A stretch of DNA of 64,000 nt from Cytospora piceicola (Eukaryota; Ascomycota; Sordariomycetes; Diaporthales; Cytosporaceae). The stretch spans positions 186,001 through 250,000 of the forward strand of contig JALQBC010000003.1 in assembly GCA_023375675.1 (NCBI GenBank). The letters run 5' to 3'. The notes under the pieces are model-generated. The model worked only from the letters and a program-made list of their open reading frames with translations, was not told the origin of the DNA and did no database searches. Made by a program: the position numbers and the translations under genes. This document shows, piece by piece, positions 45,666 through 58,033 of this stretch (positions are counted from its first letter, which is position 1; every line of letters starts with the position of its first letter).

Positions 45666-47241
45666 ATGGCTACCGAAGAGAAGGAGATCGGTTAGTTCCC
45701 TCTTTTCCCTTTTCCCCGTCTGGACTATATGACATATGACACCAAGCTCCTTCGCTACCTGCTGTGCTGCCCCTCCATGAGCTTCTAGCCTGGACTCGAG
45801 CTCCGTCATGTCTGCAAGTCGAGTCTTGTGACGTACCTTTGATACTTTCATCGAAGCTCAATGGCTTGCAGAAGGCCCTGTTCTGATCATTACCGAAGGC
45901 CACCGGTTGCTAATTGAAGCTTTCTAGATTACACCCTCAACAACCCCGACACCTTGACCAAGTACAAGACCGCGGCTGAGATTTCCGAGAAGGTCCTCGC
46001 TGCTGTCAAGGACCTCTGCATCGCCGGCGAGAAGATCGTCGACATCTGCGAGAAGGGCGACGTCCTGCTCGCTGAGGAGATCGCCAAGGTCTGGCGCGGA
46101 AAGAAGGTTGTCAAGGGTACTGTCCCCGCTCCCAAACCCTCCGCCGAGCTCTCCCTCACGCCACACAAACCCCAATCCCCGCTAACACGCGTCTGCCTTC
46201 AGGTTTCGCCCATCCTACCACCGTCTCTCCTAGCTCTTACGTCACTCCCTACACCCCTCTCCGGTCCGACGAGAAGGATGCTGCCATCGAGCTCCAGGAG
46301 GGTGAGCCCGTCAAGATCCAGCTTGGTGCTCAGATCGACGGCTTCGCCTCCATCGTCTGCGACACCGTGATCGTCCCTGCCAAGGAGAACCCCGTCGATG
46401 TCATCGAGGGCAAGAACGCCGACCTGATGCTGGCTACCCACTATGCCAACGAGCTGATTCTGAGGTGTATGCTGCCTCCCGGAGTGCTGGCTTCCGGCAC
46501 CGAGGAGGAGAAGGCCAAGGCCGCTGCTGCCAAGCCCAAGACCCAGGCTCAGATCAACGATATGATCCAGAAGATCGCCAAGAGCTACGACGTCAGCATT
46601 GTCGAGAGCACCACCTCTTGGCTCTTCGAGCGCAACGAGATCGAGGCCCCCAAGAAGATCGTGCTCGCTCCCGGCGAGGGCTCCAAGGGTGACGGTATCC
46701 CTGAGATCGGAGAGGTTTGGGGTATTGAGATCGGCATGAGCTCGGGTTCTGGCAAGGTCAAGCAGCTTGAGAGCAGGGCTACCCTGCACCGCCGTACCAC
46801 CACCAACTACGGCCTGAAGCGCCCTACCTCGCGCAAGATCTACTCCGAGGCCCAGAAGAAGTTCAACATGTTCCCCTTCAGCTTGAGACAGCTGGATGAC
46901 GAGAAGGATGCCAAGACCGGTGTCGTGGAGTGCGTGCGCAGCGGTGTCTTCCGCCAGTACGAGCTTGTTGGCGACAAGGACAACGCTCCCGTTGTCAGGA
47001 CATGGACTACCATTGGTGAGATGCCTTACTCTACGGGGACATCATGTTCGAGATGCTAACAGAGGCCACAGCCATCACCAAGAACGGTATCACGAAGCTG
47101 GGAGGACCCTCGGCTTGGGATCTGTCCAAGTTCAAGACCGACAAGAAGATCGAGGATGAGGAGATTCTCAAGCTCCTCGAACAGCCCCTCTCCAAGAACA
47201 AGGGCAAGAAGAAGAAGGCTGCCAAGACAACTGAGGCATAA
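45666..47241 (+). CDS. Curved-DNA-binding / PA2G4 (Ebp1)-like protein, M24 fold
   Basis: Four exons, 45666..45690, 45928..46116, 46203..47015 and 47072..47241, give 398 aa; all junctions are phase 1 and consistent. Intron 1 (237 nt) interrupts codon 9. Family: the methionine-aminopeptidase-like fold that has lost peptidase activity, including S. pombe Cdb4 (42-kDa curved-DNA-binding protein) and human PA2G4/Ebp1, linked to ribosome biogenesis and growth control. Diagnostic strings are YKTAAEISEKVLAAV, DICEKGD, GFAHPTTVSPSSYVTPYTP, the substituted active-site region IQLGAQIDGFASIVCDTVIV, and the lysine-rich tail KNKGKKKKAAK typical of the rRNA-binding C-terminus. Codon use is strongly biased to C-ending codons, which suggests high expression (inference). 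Confidence 0.92.
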
Positions 47242-48974
47242 ATCTGCTCTGAGGCCTGCTCTTAAATGCATGGGTGGGTGTTAACGGCATAGCGACCTCG
47301 GGCAGCTGGGCATTTGTCTGGATGCCGGTCTGAAGGCGGATTTGTCTACCACCTGACAGTGGAAGATGCGCTGCGGATTTGAAGGCTCACAAAAATCGAG
47401 AGCTAGCTGACCAGGGGGGTTATGCAACTGTGCCAGGCAGGGGAGGAAAGCGTGACAAACGGCGGGTGGTTGGGTGTGACCGGAAGCGGGCGCATCGGAA
47501 CATTGTGGGAACCTCGAGACGCAAGGATTCGGCATGGTTCCGCCAGAACACATGCAATTAGGAAAAGGCTGAGAAGAAAAAAATAGAGCAAATTTTTGGA
47601 TGAGCGAGACAACGCAGCAGGAACTCTTGTCAAGGCGACGAGTGATAACGTTTGAACATTTGTGACCATTGGCAGAGGCCAGGACCACATGCCTTGGCTG
47701 GGCCTTTGTCACTTGGAAGAAGGTCGATCATTACAGCTCTATTGCCAGATTCAAGAGAAAACAAATACCTGATCGATCAAGGTCAACCAACGCCCATGGG
47801 ATAATTGGCCGCAGAAATAGAGCCCATAAAAAGCCCGTGGAAGATTCTCCCCAGGAACCGTTTCCTACTTGGCGGTAGACCAATATCTATTGCCTTGCCA
47901 TCCATTGCCCGTCGCCTTGCCTATTCTTGAATACGGCATATATTGATGTCGGGCCCCCTTGTTTTGTGAGTGAGGATTCAACTGTTCCCAGCCCAGAGCC
48001 TCGTTAGCCCCTTTTGAGCTCCACGCCGCCACAGGAGGGAGGGCTGTTCGGACACACACAGACGACTTTCTGCTGCCCTTAGATATATCAACTATCAAAC
48101 CTCCTCTCCCAAGTATTGACATCGGTCCCTTTCACAGATATTCGTCCGCCACAGAAAATACAGAGTCAGATTATTGCAGTTTTGTTGCTGTCTGCTGACA
48201 TTCCTTGATCCACAACTTACCCCTGAACAAGCTCAAGACTCTTTGGGTCAACGGGACATCATCACGGCCAGCTTCCGGATCTCAGCATAGGACACAGAGT
48301 CGCGTAACAATATCAGTCCGGCTGCCATAAATTGCTTCCAAGACGCCTTGAATATTGGTCCGAGTGGTTTTTGAGCTCTAAACCTGAAAGCAAGGGCGAC
48401 TTTCTCAACGAACACGGGAGCTAGATGATAGAGCACGCTGAGTGGCACTGAGTGGCACTGAAGAGGATCCGGACCAGCCCCTGACAGAGAGGATCGGCTC
48501 TGTAAGCCGCACCTCCGACCCTGCTGTCAAGACCCCCTAGCCCACCTGAGCAGACCTACGGGCACTCTGTCAGCAGCCCCGAGGCTCCTCTTCGCACCCG
48601 TCTTAAATTTCGACGAACCTCCTTTCCAAATACCACCAGAGCTGCAGCAAGCATTCCGGGAACGCGTTGCGGCACCCAGCACTCCGAAGCACGGCCTTGC
48701 GCCCTGGACGGAAAAACAACAAAGCAACAAGAGGCAGAGAAGTAAATCAACCACCATCCCCAACACTCGAAGTAGGAGAAGCAGCTGCTAATATCATGTA
48801 TAGTCTTGTGTTCGGTTCGCAGGCGCAGCAACATAAGTTCCCGGCCCCGAAACTCGAGACGAAGGAGTACGGCCGGGTCGCGAGACCCGTCACCTCGAGG
48901 AGACATAATACAGGGGAGGGAGAGGCAAAATCCTGCTGTGCCCTGGTGCCCGGCACTTCGAAGAGTGGCCGACG
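47242..48974. other. Intergenic region, Cdb4 / Rco1-like gene
   Basis: About 1.7 kb between two plus-strand genes. It contains a short duplicated TGAGTGGCAC (48439-48458) and, from about 48500, a leader toward the Rco1-like ATG that is open on several frames. I saw no supported gene and no perfect TACCTAGGTA copy. Confidence 0.5.
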
Positions 48975-51900
48975 ATGAGTGCACTACCGACCACGAGAGC
49001 CTCGCGCTCGCGATATCAGAGTCCGGCTGTGGGAGGAACAGGAGCAGGAGCAGGAGCGGGGGCAAAATCGCGGGCGCCGAACGACCGTACCAGTAAGGAT
49101 AGTGACAAGGAGAGGGACAGCGCCAGGGGGAGAGAGAGCAGGGATGCATCTTCGTCGCTGGACCGTTCGAGACAGTTCATGGAAGCATGGATAGAGCCGG
49201 AACGAGCAAGGCTGGCGAGTTTCCAGGAGGATGGACTGGTACGGCAGGGCGTCCTGGAGACGATGGAGCCTCTGGGAGCAAGGCCAAGGCCATCCGTGTT
49301 CAAGAAGCTGTTCGGGACGGGCAGTCCATTCCAACGAGAAGGATCGGCTGCGGTTGCGAGTGCGAATGCGGGTTCGGGTCAGGATGGAGGAGGCGCGTCG
49401 ACGCCGGTCCCCCGAAAGAGCGGAGCAAAGCGTATTGTTGTTCTGAAGAGGAAGAATGGCAAAGGGGAAAAAGTTGCGAGTGATGGGAACATCAGTAACG
49501 TGAACGGGCGGCCCGGATTGTCAGTATCAGCATCAGGCACCCAGTCGCCTACCCCGTCTACTACTATCGCCACTCCTCAACATGATCCTGAACCTGAACC
49601 TGAACTTGAGACTGATCCTCAGGCTGTGCGATCACATACGGCTTCATCAACACCTGCGCCACTGGCAGACCCTGATACTCTGCCAGCACAGATCCCGGAG
49701 ATACACTCACCAACACCAACGCCGACAGGTTCTGCTGCGACTGACCGTCAGACATCTGCATCCATTCTACCGACTTCAGATACCATTCAGCCTGAACCTG
49801 AAGACAGTTTCTCTGCGAACCTCACTCATACCTCTCAGCAGCAGCCTCGGATGGCTGTCTCTCACAGCTCTCCCACACTCACGCCTCAGCCTAACTCCTA
49901 CGACTCACCCTCAAGATTACCATCGGTACCACCACCAATGGCACCCAGTCTGACCCCTTCTCTCGCAGAATCTGCAATATTTCCACCAAGCTACGCACCG
50001 AACCCTACACTCCCTGATCCTATCAAACAATCAATCGAAGGTCCGCCTTCCTTACCCACTCAGCTACCCGCGACGCCAAGTTCAGTTGTATTATACAACG
50101 ATGCGGACGACTCAACCTTCTTCAAGCGTGAATCATCAGCCCAAAGCGCACCAATCCCCGACATGGCAAGTACGAGAGCTGCTGCGAGCCAGCAGGCGAG
50201 GGCACGAACGGGATCTGCCACGGTTTCGTCGTCGGCTGGTAATGGCGCTGGCAATTTGGCGACTTCTGAGCCTGCTGCTTCTGTACCTCAGGGCCAGCCT
50301 CGGGCGCCACGACAGGATGGTCCTTATATTACTGATGCAGAGATGGCGCGCATCGTTCAGCCGCTGCAGAAGGAGGTAGTGACAAGGGCTATTGAACACG
50401 GCGTGAACGAGTGTCTCAAGCATCATCATTACGACAAGGCATATGCGTACCGTCAGATCTACGAGGAGTATCAGGACAATCCTCAATATCTTTTACTCGC
50501 AGAGTCCATATTTCGCCAGACTGCCAGCAAAGATGCTGTTTTTCGATGGGGCCTCCTGATTCAGCACAAAATTGCTGAGGGCCAGAGAGACAAGACGGCT
50601 GTCATGTACTTTGTACCAGAGGCGCGCGATAACAAAGACTTTGTGCCCCACCAGCCGCAGCCTGCTCCATACAGGCACCTCATCACCCTGGACCTGTCAA
50701 GGCTGCAAGACCTTGCAGGCGACAGCGACTGCAAGCAACGCAGCCACGACGAAATCGACGACGAGTCAGTTTCCAAAACTGAACCTCAACCTAAAGCTGA
50801 ACCAGAACAACAAGAAGTGCAGATCAACGATCAAACTGAAATTCAATTACAGAATACTGAAACTGAGCTGGAGCGTGTCGCCACACCGCCCCGCCCGGCC
50901 AAGAGGCAGAAACTGCAGACCCGTGAGCCATCTTCTGCTCGCTCCGCCACCGGTCACAAGACTGCATCGCGTGGCATGAATGGCAGGGGAAACGCGTCGC
51001 CGTCGCGTCGCAAGACTCGCTCAGGCTCTGTAGCCAGCGACAGTTCGCTGTCTTCGGCAAGATCTGTCACTCCACCTCCGCCACCAACTCAGGAACTTGT
51101 CGATGAGGACAAGCAGATGCAGAACGTTGGTGATACTCGAGCCTCTGCTGCCACTGGTGTTGTCGACGGGGAGCGTCTCAGCTCTGCAGAAACTCCCGAC
51201 GCCATTGCCAACGCAAACACACAGGAGCCAGAGCCTGCGGCTCAGCCTCAACCAATGATGACGCGTCCAAGGCGGGCGCCCGCTAGGCGTGGCAGAAACG
51301 CGATTGCCTCCCAGCCCGACTCTCACAGCAGCCAACCACCTCAGAACTCATCTGCCACAAACACGCCTGCCGCCAATGGGACACCAGCTCCTCCTCCTCC
51401 TCAGCAGCGCTCCAGGAATCCCAGACGAGGCGCGCCTGATTTCACCCCAACTCAGAAGTTAGATGAGAATGACGAGGTCACCAAGCGTCGGCGTGCAGCC
51501 AAGCAGTTCACCATCAATCTGACGAACAAGGCTCGTTCCCAGGTGATTAGCGACGTTCGCCACGAACTGCGTCCTGGAGAGGCCATGCGCGATCACTCTC
51601 CCCAATCAGATCTGTCGTCAGTCCCAGAAGTGGAAGACGTTGAGCCATCCCCTCCGCCACCTCCTACTGCGCAGCCTGGCCGCAGTGCTCGAGCCGCCCG
51701 TCAGAACAAGCGCCAGCATGATCAGGTCGACGGCGACGATGATGTCCACGCCACGTCTCCCAGTTTTCCTCCAGAGCCCAGCACGGGTGTGACTTCTCGA
51801 GCTGTCACACCTATCCGTCCTGCAAAGCGACCTCGTACTGGTCCACGACTCAAAGTGTCGTAAGTGAAACTCCTCAATGGCTCCTTCTGGTTTCATGCTT

Positions 51901-54472
51901 CGTTGTTTTCTCAAGGAAGATCCATCATATTTTGACCTTCAGGACGAAGTCGTCCTGATTCACTGGCCCTGCTGTGTGGGCGGTGGCGGTGTCGATGACG
52001 AGATGACGATTTATCTCCGGCAAGGCACAGTCGCCGACGATCGACATTTCACACTCCACAAACATCATTACCCTGGAATGAAGCATGTATTTGGAATACT
52101 GACGTATCACCATTGGCAGGCCCATAAAGAACAAGGCAGGAACTGCAGCTGGAAACCCGAGGGCTCGGAGTGACCGCGCCAGCCCTACTGCAAATGGTCT
52201 CCCAAACACACAGGTATGTTCAGTATGTGTTTTAATTGTGTTGCTATAAACCTCCACTTCTACATCCCATATACCCTTTTATCCATTTCCATTGGCATCA
52301 TTTTTGTTCAGAGGGCAGCGATTGCGTTGTGTGTGCCGGTCCTTGTCGGCTTTTCGCCTGCTGGTGCCAGCCAAGTTTTTGGGTTTTAGCCCTGAGGAGC
52401 CCTGGCAAGGCCGAGACCCGCTCAACTCCCGCGCCTTCTACGCAGTGGTGGGCGAGTCATCCCTGCCTCCTCTTCGGCACCCTGTGCCTGTTCTGATCAT
52501 CATCGGTCACAAACGCCACGCCTCCTTGTTCCCCAAGTCTCACACTTGGCTTTGATCGTCTCAATGAACATCTTGTAGTTGCTAACATGTGGGTGCAGGA
52601 GGACAATGATGACTTCTGTTCAGCCTGCGGCGGTAATGGTGAAATCGTCTGCTGCGATGGATGTCAGCGTGCTTTCCACCAGCTCTGCCATGACCCTCTT
52701 ATAGAGCCTAATTTCATTCACGATGAGGATGCCACCTGGCTTTGCCATGACTGCATGGTCAAGCGGAACCCGGACATGGTCAAGGAGTACGATGGCCCCT
52801 TTGGCCCCTTGCTGTCGGCCCTCGATAAGAGGCATGCTGTCAGCTTCCGGTTGCCCAAGAAGATCCGGGAGTACTTTGATGGTGTCAAGACGGGTGTGGA
52901 TGGGGAGTACGAGGACTTTGTTGCACAGCCCAAGGGAGTCAAGTAAGTACCATCCATTATACAGCATCGACCTCCAGTCTACCTGGTTCTTGAGCTCTAT
53001 CAACACTGGGCACTATGAGGTGTCCTCTATTCTGTGCCACATGTCAGCTGACAAACTGAATCAGGAAGCAAAAGACTGTTGAGACAGTAGACTTTGACTA
53101 CCATCAGGTTGTGGACAAGAGAGAGAAGCCTATCATCTGCCACGCTTGCCAGCAAGCCACAAGAGAGGACCGTCCTATCCTCCCATGCTCCTTGTGCGGC
53201 CTCTGGTGGCATACCGACTGCCTCGATCCACCACGCGCCATCACTCCCAACCCTAACCTCTTCAAGTGTCCGTGCCATGCTGAGGACCTCCAGAAGGAAC
53301 TTACCCCCCTCGGTCCAGCGCACAAGTTCCGCAAGATCAGGGGTGCTCCTGATATGAAGTATGTCTACGGGCGTGGCAACGTCAATAACGGCTGGATTGA
53401 GATTGAGGAGTCGTCTGAGCCCCCGAGCTACAGCGGCTTCCGCGACTACCCCAGCTTTGGCCGCACATACCGACTGACCCCTAAGGGCGTGCAGCGGGAT
53501 TTCTTCGCCAAGTAAGTTTGTCTCGCCCCACATATCACCTCGCCAGAATTCTAACAGGAACCTAGGGCTCGGCAAATCCAAAAGAAGGCAGCACCTCCGG
53601 TGACGAAGCCCAGACGGGTCCGACAGTCCGAGTCCAGGGAGAAGATGAAGGCCGCGCTGGACCTTGTGGACCTGAGCAAAGGCGTCCGAGAGAAGCACCC
53701 ATCCGGGGTCGACTTGTCGCAGCCGATACATGGGATCGCCCAGTCGGAGCACACGGTCTTTATTAACAACCAGACCGTTGGGTCCTCCAGCACTGAAGCA
53801 CTAAGCGCTATGCAGAAGGCGGCACAGGAGATGAACGAGACGATCCAGGCTGAGATGAAGCGACGGGACGCGAGTCTTACGTCTGAGAAGTCAGATCTTG
53901 CTGGTCCAGGTCACAAACGCGATCGGGACGCTGAGCATCCTGGCCAAGACCAGACTGGTGCACCTACGAACAGCCACGTCGAGAGCACTATTAACAAAGC
54001 TGATGGGGTCGACGGGGTGGATGGGATCGACGGATCCAATGACGACCAGGAGAAGCACAACGGAGAAGGAACGGCCAAAGAGTCTGCACCTGCCACCTCC
54101 GTGGATGGGGATAGAAGTGTGCCCGACTCCATGGCGGACAATGACGATGACTCCATTGTTGCAGAAATCGTCTCGAATATTATCGAGACAGCCGTGGCCT
54201 CTGTCCGTGGCAAAGAGGCCACCTCCACCGCTGATACCATTGCGAATATTGCTTCGAATGTCGACAAGAAGATCGACCAGGAGCCTGCTGCAGTGGAGTC
54301 GGCACTGACCCCAGTATCCGAGGCAGCCAAGGATGGAGAGGAGCTGCCTGCGCCAACGAACGGCATCAACCCCGCAGTTCAGAATGGCATCGAGACGCCC
54401 GAGCCGGAGACCAACATTCCTGACCACCAAGAACAGGCCGTGTCACCTGCCGAGGCCATGGACATGGACTAG
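48975..54472 (+). CDS. Rco1-like double-PHD-finger protein (Rpd3S-type deacetylase subunit)
   Basis: Five exons, 48975..51859, 52120..52213, 52599..52942, 53065..53511 and 53566..54472, give 1,558 aa. The 94-nt exon 2 (SPIKNKAGTAAGNPRARSD) restores a linker that begins in the manner of fungal homologues, and gives correct phase to both neighbours; without it the two large open parts do not join. Family role: histone-mark-reading subunit of the Rpd3S/Clr6-type deacetylase that suppresses intragenic transcription. The N-terminal third contains FMEAWIEPERARLASFQEDGL and, near its middle, a helical block (MARIVQPLQKEVVTRAIEHG). PHD1 begins CSACGGNGEIVCCDGC (C1000-C1045) and PHD2 CHACQQATREDRPILPCSLC (from C1133). 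The rest is low-complexity and acidic. Much longer than yeast Rco1, as is usual in filamentous fungi. Confidence 0.85.
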
Positions 54473-55434
54473 GGCGTTTCTCTTACTCCAACTCGACGAC
54501 GCACTTGGAAAGCGTGAGTTTCTCACAACCCAGTGCCACATAAGTCGTCAACATAACCTCATGACAACATCCGGGGCCCGACAACGCACATGTTTGAGAC
54601 TTGCCTAGACACATCAAACCAGCGGGATCCGGCCCCGGAACACAATTGCTGTCTTGTCAAAATAGCTTCTGGGGCTTCAATAGAGAGAAGGAAAAGCCCC
54701 ATCATGTATCAACACAACACTCCCTAATAAAGGGGAGTATTTCGACCTCATTTTGCTGTCCACGGAGCGAAGGGGGTTTTTTCCCAACTGGACAGCACCC
54801 GGCATAATTCGACAGCGCTTTGCCCTCCTCACTTGTCTTTTGTTTGTGTGTTTTCACCTGGATGAGGAGGGGCTCGATATGGATTCCCAGCATATGCATT
54901 CTTGATCGACGGGTGGACCAGATAGATGATGACGCTTGTTCTTCGGAGGAGAGAAGGTGGTCTCTGGTCCGAGAGAGAGGGAATCATAGCAATGCATTCT
55001 AAGGAGTTGTATGGAAAAGGGAGGAAACTTGTGTATGTGTGTATGCCTGCGTTTTCACGCTGAGCAGAAATTCCTCAGCTGCAGGGTGGAAATTCCCCCA
55101 AAAAAATTGAGATACTTTTTAACAAAGATCCTTGAGTTTTTGACTGGTTTGCTTGTGATATGGCACGAGTGGTTTGATGCCCCTTCTGCTGCCCTTTCCC
55201 CTTTGCACATGCAGCCTTGCCTCTGGATGCCATCATGGAATGGCTGTCTGCGGAAAGTGATGGCTAGTACCAGGTGGGTATGTAACGCAGTAATAGTATT
55301 ACTTCTTGTAATATACTGCTATATCTAATAAACAATGGCGATACACAGCCAAATCCCAAACCAGCCAACAACGCCTTGCAAAATGCAAAATGCAGCTATT
55401 CCCCTCCCATTTTGTCCCTGACATGCAGATATTT

Positions 55435-55466
<32 letters not shown>

Positions 55467-55569
55467 AACAGATCTTACACACAATAGACTGCTTCCAGCC
55501 CCTTCCAACACAATACCTGCTACATCTCCTCCCCCCCCGGGGGGCACCCAGCCAGGCACCACCACCCAC
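54473..55569. other. Convergent intergenic region
   Basis: About 1.1 kb between the Rco1-like stop and the glycosyltransferase stop. It contains a CA microsatellite (55435-55460) and TA-rich 3' ends (55310-55335). No gene recognised. Confidence 0.55.
55435..55460. repeat. (CA)13 microsatellite
   Basis: Thirteen uninterrupted CA units followed by CGCACAAACA, about 110 bp past the stop of the minus-strand glycosyltransferase-like gene. Confidence 0.92.
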
Positions 55570-56880
55570 CTACCATTCCGACCAGCCCCCGCAGCTGCCC
55601 CAGCTCCTCCACCCGCTGGCCCACTGCCACTCGGACAGCCTCTCCATCAGCAGCGGGTCGATGTTCCGGTTCGACTTGGCAAACACCGTCTCGTACGGGT
55701 GCACGTTGGTGCCGAAGTACTTGCCGTTGAACAGCAGGTCGCCGTGCTGCTGCGGGTCGCACGCGGTGCTGTAGTTGGCGATGCCGTGGAACGCCGTCAT
55801 CATGAGGTCGACCTTCCAGCCGCCCTCGAACATGACCCGCGTGGCGCCCAGCTCCGCGTGCAGCGCCCGCCCGGCGTCCGGGTAGCACCCCGCGAGGCCG
55901 ACGGGCTCGTCGGGCCCCGCGAAGCCGTCCGTGGTGGCGTTGGGGCCCGGCGCCGGGGGGTGCATGAGGAGCTCCATGCCGACGAAGTCGGTGGCCCAGA
56001 CCTCGGACTGCACGTGGAAGTGCGGCCAGCAGTTGGCCGTCAGGCCGACCAGCTTGGTGTCCACGTTGACCTTGGACAGGAACAGCTCGCTCCAGCAGGC
56101 GCCCTGGCCCCAGTGCGGGAGGAAGGGGCCCCTCACGCTCGAGTTGAGCATGACGAAGCGCTTGTACCGCCTGTATAGCTCCAGCCTGCCCGGCCCCAGG
56201 CCCAGGCCCACCGTGTCGCCCCTCAGCACCTCGCCGTAGGCGCCCAGGTCGTAGCACGTGTTGGGCCGCAGCACGGTGCGGATGTTGGAGGCGCCCTGGG
56301 GGATCAGCAGCTCCTGCGCCGTCACGTTGTTCATGCCGTTGAGGATGAAGACGAAGTCGGCGGCGGCGTGCAGCCCGTGGTGGAGGAAGAAGCGCAGGTT
56401 GTCGCGCGCCACGGGCGTGTCCGAGTAGGCATAGAGGATCAGTGGGCGCCACGGGTCGTCGGCCGGCGGCGAGAGGGGCCCCTCGATGGGGCGGCCCGAG
56501 GGGTTGAGCTGGCCATCGGTTATGTAGGGGTTGACCGGTTTTTTGGGCTTGTTGTTGGGGGTGGTGACGAGTTCGGGGTGGCCCCCGCCTCCTAGGAGCG
56601 AGGCATCGACTTCGAGTTGGCCCCCTGTGGGCGGTGGGGAGTCGACTTTTAGTGTGCCTGGGGTTGTCTGTATGAGGTGGCTGGTCAGTATAACCCTGGG
56701 GCAAGGTAAGGTGAGGTATGTATGTAGGGTGAGGTCAGGGGTTGGCGGGTATCCGAGACATTGACTTACAACAGACGTTGGCGCAGACGGTTGATACAGG
56801 GTGAGGTACCAGAGGACGACTATAAGGACCGCAGCGACGATGACCGTCTGTCTGGACGGACCTGAACCGCCTACAGCCAT
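55570..56880 (-). CDS. Type II membrane glycosyltransferase-like protein
   Basis: Two exons, 56770..56880 and 55570..56667, give 402 aa. The 102-nt intron (GTAAGT..ATACAG with TACTGACC branch) is in frame and stop-free, so an unspliced 436-aa reading is also open; the splice signals are strong and the intron translation is odd, so it is removed. Residues ~12-28 (TVIVAAVLIVVLWYLTL) form a signal anchor. The lumenal part carries WRPLILYAYSDT, NTCYDLGAYGEVL, RFVMLNSSVRGPFLPHW and GTNVHPYETVFAK. These strings resemble bacterial RgpF-like rhamnan-synthesis glycosyltransferases and their fungal relatives; the assignment is by eye and the sugar is unknown. Exon 2 is extremely GC-rich, giving a 394-codon shadow frame on the same strand. 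Confidence 0.68.
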   Translation of the reverse strand: MAVGGSGPSRQTVIVAAVLIVVLWYLTLYQPSAPTSVVSQCLGYPPTPDLTLHTYLTLPCPRVILTSHLIQTTPGTLKVDSPPPTGGQLEVDASLLGGGGHPELVTTPNNKPKKPVNPYITDGQLNPSGRPIEGPLSPPADDPWRPLILYAYSDTPVARDNLRFFLHHGLHAAADFVFILNGMNNVTAQELLIPQGASNIRTVLRPNTCYDLGAYGEVLRGDTVGLGLGPGRLELYRRYKRFVMLNSSVRGPFLPHWGQGACWSELFLSKVNVDTKLVGLTANCWPHFHVQSEVWATDFVGMELLMHPPAPGPNATTDGFAGPDEPVGLAGCYPDAGRALHAELGATRVMFEGGWKVDLMMTAFHGIANYSTACDPQQHGDLLFNGKYFGTNVHPYETVFAKSNRNIDPLLMERLSEWQWASGWRSWGSCGGWSEW

Positions 56881-57397
56881 AGCATGTCCAAGTCCTCAAG
56901 CTGGAAGTTGTCGAGCAGTGGAGAATAGAGAGGGACACAGGCGGTCGTCACGGGGTGGACAGGACGTCCAGTGGTCGCAAATCGACCGAGTTCCAATGCG
57001 ACTGGGCAGGATGTTCGCGGTTCAAGGTCGTAGGTTCGGGCAAACAGCTATCTCGTAGGAACAAGAGTTGTATGCGCCGTTTTCACAATGTTCCAGGTTT
57101 GGGATTGTCGTCAGACGTAGACGTAATCACGGTTGTAAGGTCGGGTCGAGTCAAGGTTTAGGGGGCGATGGATGATGGTATTGGTGTTGAATGGCGGTGG
57201 TGAGTGGCTTGTCGTGACAAAGCCACATTGAGGGATAGGAACGAAGGGGGACGGAGGGTTTGTGAAAGGTCTTCAATAGGTATGTAGGAGCATTTCTCCT
57301 ATACTGGAGTGACAAGACAGGACGACGTCCACGGACCACTTGCATTTTATCTGAAGTCTACCCGGGACACGCGTCCGAGGTCCAGAGAGGAAGTCGA

Positions 57398-57440
57398 GAC
57401 TGCCAGACTGCCAGACTGCCCTGACTGCCCTGACTGCCCA
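57398..57440. repeat. GACTGCC(C) tandem repeat, five units
   Basis: Two 8-bp units GACTGCCA are followed by three 9-bp units GACTGCCC(T/T/A), with no gap. The unit length shifts from 8 to 9 bp by one extra C, which suggests slippage. It lies in the glycosyltransferase upstream region. Confidence 0.88.
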
Positions 57441-58001
57441 TGCGTACCTGCGTACCCTTGGCGGGAAGGCAAGTGGGCAAGTGGGCAAACTGGGGCTCGC
57501 TACTGCTGGGTCTACGAGGAAGTGGGGAGCATAAGGCTTATTTTAGCTGCCACCCCTGGGGCCCCGCCTTACTTAGTAAGCAGCCGACGAGCACTTCAAC
57601 GACGCCTCAGTTCTCTCTTGAACTCACAACTCACATTTAGAAAAAGCAATACTTATATGCGAAATACATACCTGGTCTTTGGAGAGATTGGTCTCGAAAA
57701 AATGTTACCATTCCGAAATACTGCCGTGTTTGACAGCCCAGCATCTATTGCCAGACCAAGGCCAGGCAGGACATGACCTCTAACCATAGGTACCTACAAC
57801 AAATTAGGCCATACCGTCATGTTGGTAACAGCTTCTGGGTTTACGCTGTTTAGTGTAGGAACGCACCGCAGCTGGATCTGGTGAGGATCTGTAAGTGGGA
57901 TGAGGCTCCGGAAAAGGACGTTGTAAGGACGTTGTAAAATTAGAAGCGGCCACGGGATTCCGTCTGATAGCTCGGCACCATGCGGAGGTGGTACATTTAC
58001 C

Positions 58002-58033
58002 TACCTAGGTACTTAGGTAGGTATACCTAGGTA
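58002..58033. repeat. Paired TACCTAGGTA palindromes
   Basis: Perfect copies at 58002-58011 and 58024-58033, separated by CTTAGGTAGGTA. The 32-bp block as a whole is an imperfect, largely self-complementary run of CCTA/TAGG steps. Confidence 0.85.

Noticed and set aside
55520..56704. 394-codon minus-strand open frame overlapping the glycosyltransferase
   Set aside because: It is a frame-shifted Arg/Pro/Gly-rich shadow; the other frame has the membrane anchor, conserved strings and a proper intron.
57398..57487. CRISPR-like short repeats
   Set aside because: Units are contiguous 8-9-mers without spacers, in a eukaryotic genome.
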